Source: Afipia sp. (GTDB lineage: Bacteria > Pseudomonadota > Alphaproteobacteria > Rhizobiales > Xanthobacteraceae). Taken from it: 8,993 bases of DNA. This document shows, in pieces, positions 5,788-8,993 of this stretch (the first letter of the stretch is position 1; each line of letters begins with the position of its first letter). The stretch spans positions 1 through 8,993 of the forward strand of contig JAGVII010000451.1 in NCBI GenBank assembly GCA_020056155.1, read 5' to 3'. The notes beneath the pieces were generated by a model that was not told the DNA's origin, did not search any database, and saw only the letters and a program-made list of their open reading frames with translations. The position numbers and the translations under genes are program-made.

Positions 5788-7310
5788 CCGGGCAGGCCAC
5801 ATCATTCGTCCGGCAGACCATTGTCGAGCCGCGCCGCGCCCCGGTCAGGACCACGGGCCTGATCGGCTTTGCGCGCGAACGGCTGTTCAATTCGCCGCTC
5901 AACATCGCCATCACGCTGATCGGAGCCGTGCTGCTGTGGCTGATCCTCGTGCCGGTCGTCAAATTCCTTTTGATCGATGCGGTGTGGCAGGGCAGCGATC
6001 GAAACGCCTGCCTTGAGTCGAACGTGGGGCGTGTGGTCGGGGCATGCTGGCCATACATTCAGGCGAAGTTCGACCAGTTCATCTACGGCTTCTATCCGGA
6101 AGAGGAACGCTGGCGGGTCAATCTCACCTTTGCGCTCGGCGCGTTGCTGCTTCTGCCGCTGCTGATCCCGCGCGCGCCCGCGAAAGCGCTTAACTCGGGC
6201 CTGTTCTTCGCAGCCTATCCCGTGATCGGTTTCTTCCTTCTGCGCGGCGGCGGCCTCAAAGGTTTCGCCGTGCACTGGATCGCCGATCTGGGATCGGGAT
6301 TCGCGTCCAGCATGGTGGACGTGGGCACCCGGTTCGCAGACGCGGGGGCAGCGATGAGCCGCGGCTGGCTCAGCCAGCCCGTCGCATGGGTGGGAAAGAT
6401 GCTGGCGTGGCTCGGCGAGGGACTCGGCTGGCTGATGTGGCCGCTGGAGTGGCTGCGCGATTACACCGAGCGCTTCCATTCGCCGCTCTGGGCGGATCTG
6501 ACGGCGACCGCCGTGATCGTATCGTTGCTTGTGTTTGTCTTCACTGGCGGATTTCGCAACGGCTGGCAGGCGCTGTTCAAGAGCATCGCGATCTTTGTCG
6601 GCATCGCCGTCGTCATCAAGGTGATGCGTCTCGATCAGGGCGGCCTGCCGATTGTCGATACACGGTCGTGGGGCGGCCTGCTTGTGACGCTCGTGGTGTC
6701 TGTCACCGGCATCGTGGCATCGATGCCGGTCGGAATGATCCTGGCGCTTGGGCGGCGTTCGACCATCCCGCTGATCCGCGTGTTCTCGATTGCCTTCATC
6801 GAGTTCTGGCGCGGCGTGCCGCTGATCACGGTGCTGTTCTTCGCCACTTACATGCTGCCGCTGTTCCTGCCGGGCAACTTCACCGTCGACGGTCTGGTGC
6901 GCGTGCTGATCGGCATCGCACTTTTCGCTGGCGCATATAATGCCGAGGTCATTCGCGGCGGTTTGCAGGCCGTCCCGCGCGGACAGCCGGAAGCCGCCAG
7001 TGCGCTGGGACTGTCGTACTGGAAAACCACCGGCCTGATCGTCATGCCGCAGGCGTTGCGGAATGTCATTCCGGCTCTGGTCAACAGTTTCATCGCGCTG
7101 TTCAAGGACACCACGCTGGTGCTGATCGTGGCGATCTTCGACCTGCTCGGACAGTTGCGCGCGTCCTTCGCCGATCCGACCTGGGCGACGCCGACAACAT
7201 TGTTCACCGGCTTTGCCTTCACGGGGATCATCTACTTCGTGTTCTGCTTCGGAATGTCGCGCTATTCGCTGTTCGTGGAACGCCGCCTGAATGCTCACAA
7301 GAATGTCTGA
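5784..7310 (+). CDS. aapM: General L-amino-acid ABC transporter, permease subunit AapM, with a large internal extension
   Basis: This is the second channel-forming permease. It overlaps aapQ by 4 bases (ATGA), with GGAG at 5771-5774 upstream. The C-terminal third is typical AapM/BztC: GGLLVTLVVSVTGIVASMPVG from 297, RVFSIAFIEFWRGVPLITVLF at 332-352, the EAA loop AEVIRGGLQAVPRGQPEAA at 387-405, FIALFKDTTLVLIV at 436-449, and a C-terminal FCFGMSRYSLFVERRL. The protein is 508 residues, whereas AapM of Rhizobium is about 380 as I recall. The extra material lies between the N-terminal helices (ending near LLRGGG at 152-157) and the GGLPIVDT element at 286-293. It contains an amphipathic region, five tryptophan-led heptads at 195-229, and two further likely membrane helices at about 238-254 and 263-281. 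The reading frame is clean and codon use matches the neighbours, so this is not a frameshift. Confidence 0.93.
   Translation: MTGQATSFVRQTIVEPRRAPVRTTGLIGFARERLFNSPLNIAITLIGAVLLWLILVPVVKFLLIDAVWQGSDRNACLESNVGRVVGACWPYIQAKFDQFIYGFYPEEERWRVNLTFALGALLLLPLLIPRAPAKALNSGLFFAAYPVIGFFLLRGGGLKGFAVHWIADLGSGFASSMVDVGTRFADAGAAMSRGWLSQPVAWVGKMLAWLGEGLGWLMWPLEWLRDYTERFHSPLWADLTATAVIVSLLVFVFTGGFRNGWQALFKSIAIFVGIAVVIKVMRLDQGGLPIVDTRSWGGLLVTLVVSVTGIVASMPVGMILALGRRSTIPLIRVFSIAFIEFWRGVPLITVLFFATYMLPLFLPGNFTVDGLVRVLIGIALFAGAYNAEVIRGGLQAVPRGQPEAASALGLSYWKTTGLIVMPQALRNVIPALVNSFIALFKDTTLVLIVAIFDLLGQLRASFADPTWATPTTLFTGFAFTGIIYFVFCFGMSRYSLFVERRLNAHKNV
6366..6470 (+). repeat. Five tryptophan-led heptads encoded within aapM
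   Basis: Codons 195-229 of aapM read as five consecutive seven-residue units, each starting with Trp then Leu or Val: WLSQPVA, WVGKMLA, WLGEGLG, WLMWPLE and WLRDYTE. The tryptophans are W195, W202, W209, W216 and W223, exactly seven apart, with an additional W219. The DNA keeps TGG plus a Val/Leu codon at a 21-base period, but the rest of each unit has diverged, so this is a protein-level pattern and not a fresh tandem duplication. On a helix the tryptophans would line one face, which fits an interfacial or coiled-coil-like helix. Confidence 0.8.
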
Positions 7311-7319
7311 GATGAAATC

Positions 7320-8060
7320 ATGACCGCAGATCCCATTGTCAGCATCTCGGGCCTCAACAAGTGGTTCGGCGATTTTCACGTTCTGCGCGATATCGACATG
7401 ACGGTCGGCCGCGGCGAGCGCATCGTGATCTGCGGGCCGTCGGGCTCCGGCAAATCGACGCTGATCCGCTGCGTTAATGCACTGGAGGAGTTTCAGGAAG
7501 GCCGCATCGTCATTGACGGTATCGAGCTTGGGCCGAACCTGCGCCGCGTCGATGACGTGCGCCGCGAGGTCGGCATGGTGTTCCAGAGCTTCAACCTGTT
7601 TCCGCATCTGACCGTGCTGGAAAACTGCACGCTGGCGCCGATCTGGGTGCGCAATATCCCGAAGAAGGATGCCGAAGCTGCCGCGATGAAATATCTCGAG
7701 CGCGTGCGGATTCCCGACAAGGCCGACAAGTATCCCGGCCAGATTTCAGGCGGCCAGCAGCAGCGCGTGGCGATTGCGCGCGCGCTGACGATGAATCCCA
7801 AGGTGATGCTGTTCGACGAGCCCACCTCCGCGCTCGATCCGGAAATGGTCAAGGAAGTGCTCGACACCATGGTCGATCTCGCCAGGGAAGGCATGACCAT
7901 GCTGGTGGTGACCCACGAAATGGGCTTCGCCCGCGAAGTCGCCGACCGCGTCGTGTTCATGGATGCCGGTCAGATCGTCGAAGCGAATACGCCGGACAGG
8001 TTTTTCTCGAACCCGCAGCACGCGCGGACGAAGCTGTTCCTCAGCCAGATTTTAAGGTGA
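7320..8060 (+). CDS. aapP: General L-amino-acid ABC transporter, ATP-binding subunit
   Basis: This 246-residue cytoplasmic ATPase powers the AapJQMP importer. All nucleotide-binding motifs are intact: Walker [10 protein letters not shown] at 39-47, Q-loop glutamine Q89 in [10 protein letters not shown], signature SGGQQQR at 143-149, Walker B VMLFDEP at 162-168 with catalytic E167, D-loop SALD at 170-173, and H-loop histidine H199 in [17 protein letters not shown] and the short C-terminus ending in FLSQIL are characteristic of the polar-amino-acid (GlnQ/HisP/AapP) subfamily. There is no extra regulatory domain of the MetN type. The start at 7320 follows the aapM stop by 9 bases, with only a weak purine-rich stretch as ribosome-binding site, consistent with translation linked to the upstream genes. 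It is the last gene of the operon, and a REP-like palindrome begins 6 bases after its stop. Confidence 0.96.
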   Translation: MTADPIVSISGLNKWFGDFHVLRDIDMTVGRGERIVICGPSGSGKSTLIRCVNALEEFQEGRIVIDGIELGPNLRRVDDVRREVGMVFQSFNLFPHLTVLENCTLAPIWVRNIPKKDAEAAAMKYLERVRIPDKADKYPGQISGGQQQRVAIARALTMNPKVMLFDEPTSALDPEMVKEVLDTMVDLAREGMTMLVVTHEMGFAREVADRVVFMDAGQIVEANTPDRFFSNPQHARTKLFLSQILR

Positions 8061-8066
8061 TCTTTT

Positions 8067-8147
8067 CGTCATTGCGAGGAGCGTAGCGACGAAGCAATCC
8101 AGTCTCGTTTCGTTGCTCTGGATTGCTTCGCTTCGCTCGCAATGACG
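8067..8147. repeat. REP-like palindromic repeat, copy 2 (between convergent genes)
   Basis: The left arm at 8067-8102 and the right arm at 8118-8147 enclose a 15-base loop. The right arm is identical to that of copy 1. The left arm differs only by GTAGCG here against GCCAGCG there, and the loop differs more. Both copies have the same orientation, with the arm carrying extra bases on the left. This copy fills the gap between the aapP stop and the cysK-like stop and probably acts as a shared transcript end (inference). Confidence 0.9.
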
Positions 8148-8159
8148 AAGAAATCACAC

Positions 8160-8993
8160 TCACTCAAACGGCGGCTTGATCGTGCTCTTCCGCTCCAGCC
8201 ACGCCGGCACCGGCAGGTTCTTCGAGCGCAGGAAGTCCGGGTTGAACAGCTTCGACTGATAACGCGTGCCGTAGTCGCAAAGAATGGTCACGATGGTGTG
8301 GCCGGGGCCGAGATCCTTCGCCAGACGGATCGCGCCGGCGATATTGATGCCGGAGGAGCCGCCGACGCAGATGCCCTCATGTTCGAGAAGGTCGAACACG
8401 ATCGGCACCGCTTCCGCGTCCTCGATCAGATAGGCCTTGTCGACCTTGACGTCCTCGATGATCGCGGTGACGCGCCCGAGGCCGATGCCTTCGGTCACCG
8501 AGCCGCCTTCAGTGGACTTGACCTCGCCGTGGTCGAAGTAGTTGTACATCGCCGCGCCGCGCGGATCGGCCACGCCGATCATGATGTCTTTCTTCTTCTC
8601 GCGCAGGAATGTCGCCGTCCCCGCGAGCGTTCCGCCGCTGCCGATGGAGCAGATGAAGCCATCGACCTTGCCGTCCGTCTGGTCCCAGATTTCCGGGCCG
8701 GTCGAAACGTAGTGCGCCTTGCGGTTGTCGAGATTGTTCCACTGGTCGGCGAAGATCACACCGTTCTTCTCGGTCTTGCGCAATTCATCCGCGAGCCGGC
8801 GGCCGACGTGCTGGTAGTTGTTCGGATTGCTGAAGGGCAGCGCCGGTACTTCCACGAGTTCGGCGCCGAGCAGCCGCAGCACGTCCTTCTTTTCCTGGCT
8901 CTGCGTTTCCGGGATCACGATGATGGTGCGATAGCCGCGCGCGGCTGCGACGAGCGCGAGGCCGATGCCGGTGTTGCCGGCGGTGCTCTCGAC
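8160..8993 (-). CDS. cysK: Cysteine synthase (O-acetylserine sulfhydrylase) family, 5' end beyond the window
   Basis: This is a fold-type II PLP enzyme of the cysteine synthase / cystathionine beta-synthase family. It most likely makes cysteine from O-acetylserine and sulfide. The window shows the C-terminal 277 residues. The frame is open through base 8993; the GTG at 8918 is an internal valine codon, because family sequence continues upstream of it (VESTAGNTGIGLALV at the visible N-terminus, containing the substrate-binding GNTG loop). Further motifs are the phosphate-binding GSGGTLAGT near visible residues 118-126 and the TEGIG segment. The PLP-binding lysine (normally in a PxxSxKDR context) lies outside the window, so activity cannot be confirmed here. 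I prefer cysteine synthase because no CBS regulatory domain follows, but a cystathionine beta-synthase-type reaction is not excluded. It is convergent with the aap operon; metC lies on the operon's other side. Confidence 0.88.
   Translation of the reverse strand, partial: VESTAGNTGIGLALVAAARGYRTIIVIPETQSQEKKDVLRLLGAELVEVPALPFSNPNNYQHVGRRLADELRKTEKNGVIFADQWNNLDNRKAHYVSTGPEIWDQTDGKVDGFICSIGSGGTLAGTATFLREKKKDIMIGVADPRGAAMYNYFDHGEVKSTEGGSVTEGIGLGRVTAIIEDVKVDKAYLIEDAEAVPIVFDLLEHEGICVGGSSGINIAGAIRLAKDLGPGHTIVTILCDYGTRYQSKLFNPDFLRSKNLPVPAWLERKSTIKPPFE

Noticed and set aside
5802..7607. A 601-codon open frame on the minus strand across aapM and the start of aapP
   Set aside because: It is antisense to two clear genes, its translation is extremely rich in His, Gln, Arg and Asp as expected from the complement of high-GC membrane-protein codons, and it shows no recognisable domain.
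1..8993. CRISPR array, transposase, phage, toxin-antitoxin or defence genes
   Set aside because: I saw no regularly spaced direct repeats, no transposase or integrase motif, and no unassigned gene-sized gap. The window does not show an undescribed multi-gene system.

Overview
The window looks like chromosome from an alphaproteobacterium of the Bradyrhizobium/Rhodopseudomonas/Afipia group (Nitrobacteraceae). The evidence is high GC with strong third-position bias, a complete general L-amino-acid transporter of the aap/bzt type, and two copies of a long palindromic repeat (CATTGCGAGGAGCG...CTGGATTGCTTCGC...CGCAATGACG) that I know as abundant in that group. The genus is an inference; no rRNA or tRNA is visible.

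Region 1 (1-2000, + strand) is an envelope-glycolipid module. It holds a PAP2-family membrane phosphatase (probably cut by the window edge), a GT2 polyprenyl-phosphate sugar synthase of the DPM1 type, and a small membrane protein with a lipid-A-biosynthesis N-terminal (LAB_N) fold. The last two are translationally coupled by a TGATG overlap. Together they suggest making, moving and recycling a polyprenyl-phosphate-linked sugar for modifying lipid A or another surface glycan. The final transferase is not in the window. The 219-base gap before the GT2 gene holds two large inverted repeats.

Region 2 (2094-8060) holds metC (cystathionine beta-lyase, - strand), transcribed away from the four-gene aapJ-aapQ-aapM-aapP operon (+ strand). 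AapJ is the periplasmic binding protein, AapQ and AapM the two permeases, and AapP the ATPase. The shared metC/aapJ upstream region has two candidate -35 boxes placed back to back. AapM is much longer than I would expect and carries an extra segment that includes five consecutive heptads beginning with tryptophan.

Region 3 (8160-8993, - strand) is the 3' part of a cysteine synthase (cysK-like) gene that runs off the window. Two sulfur-amino-acid PLP enzymes therefore flank the amino-acid importer. Both copies of the palindromic repeat lie between convergent genes: the LAB_N gene and metC, then aapP and cysK.

I see no mobile element, CRISPR array, RNA gene or defence system. Most of the window is ordinary housekeeping and transport DNA. 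The most unusual items are the AapM insertion with its tryptophan heptads, the double palindrome upstream of the GT2 gene, and the divergent promoter arrangement.
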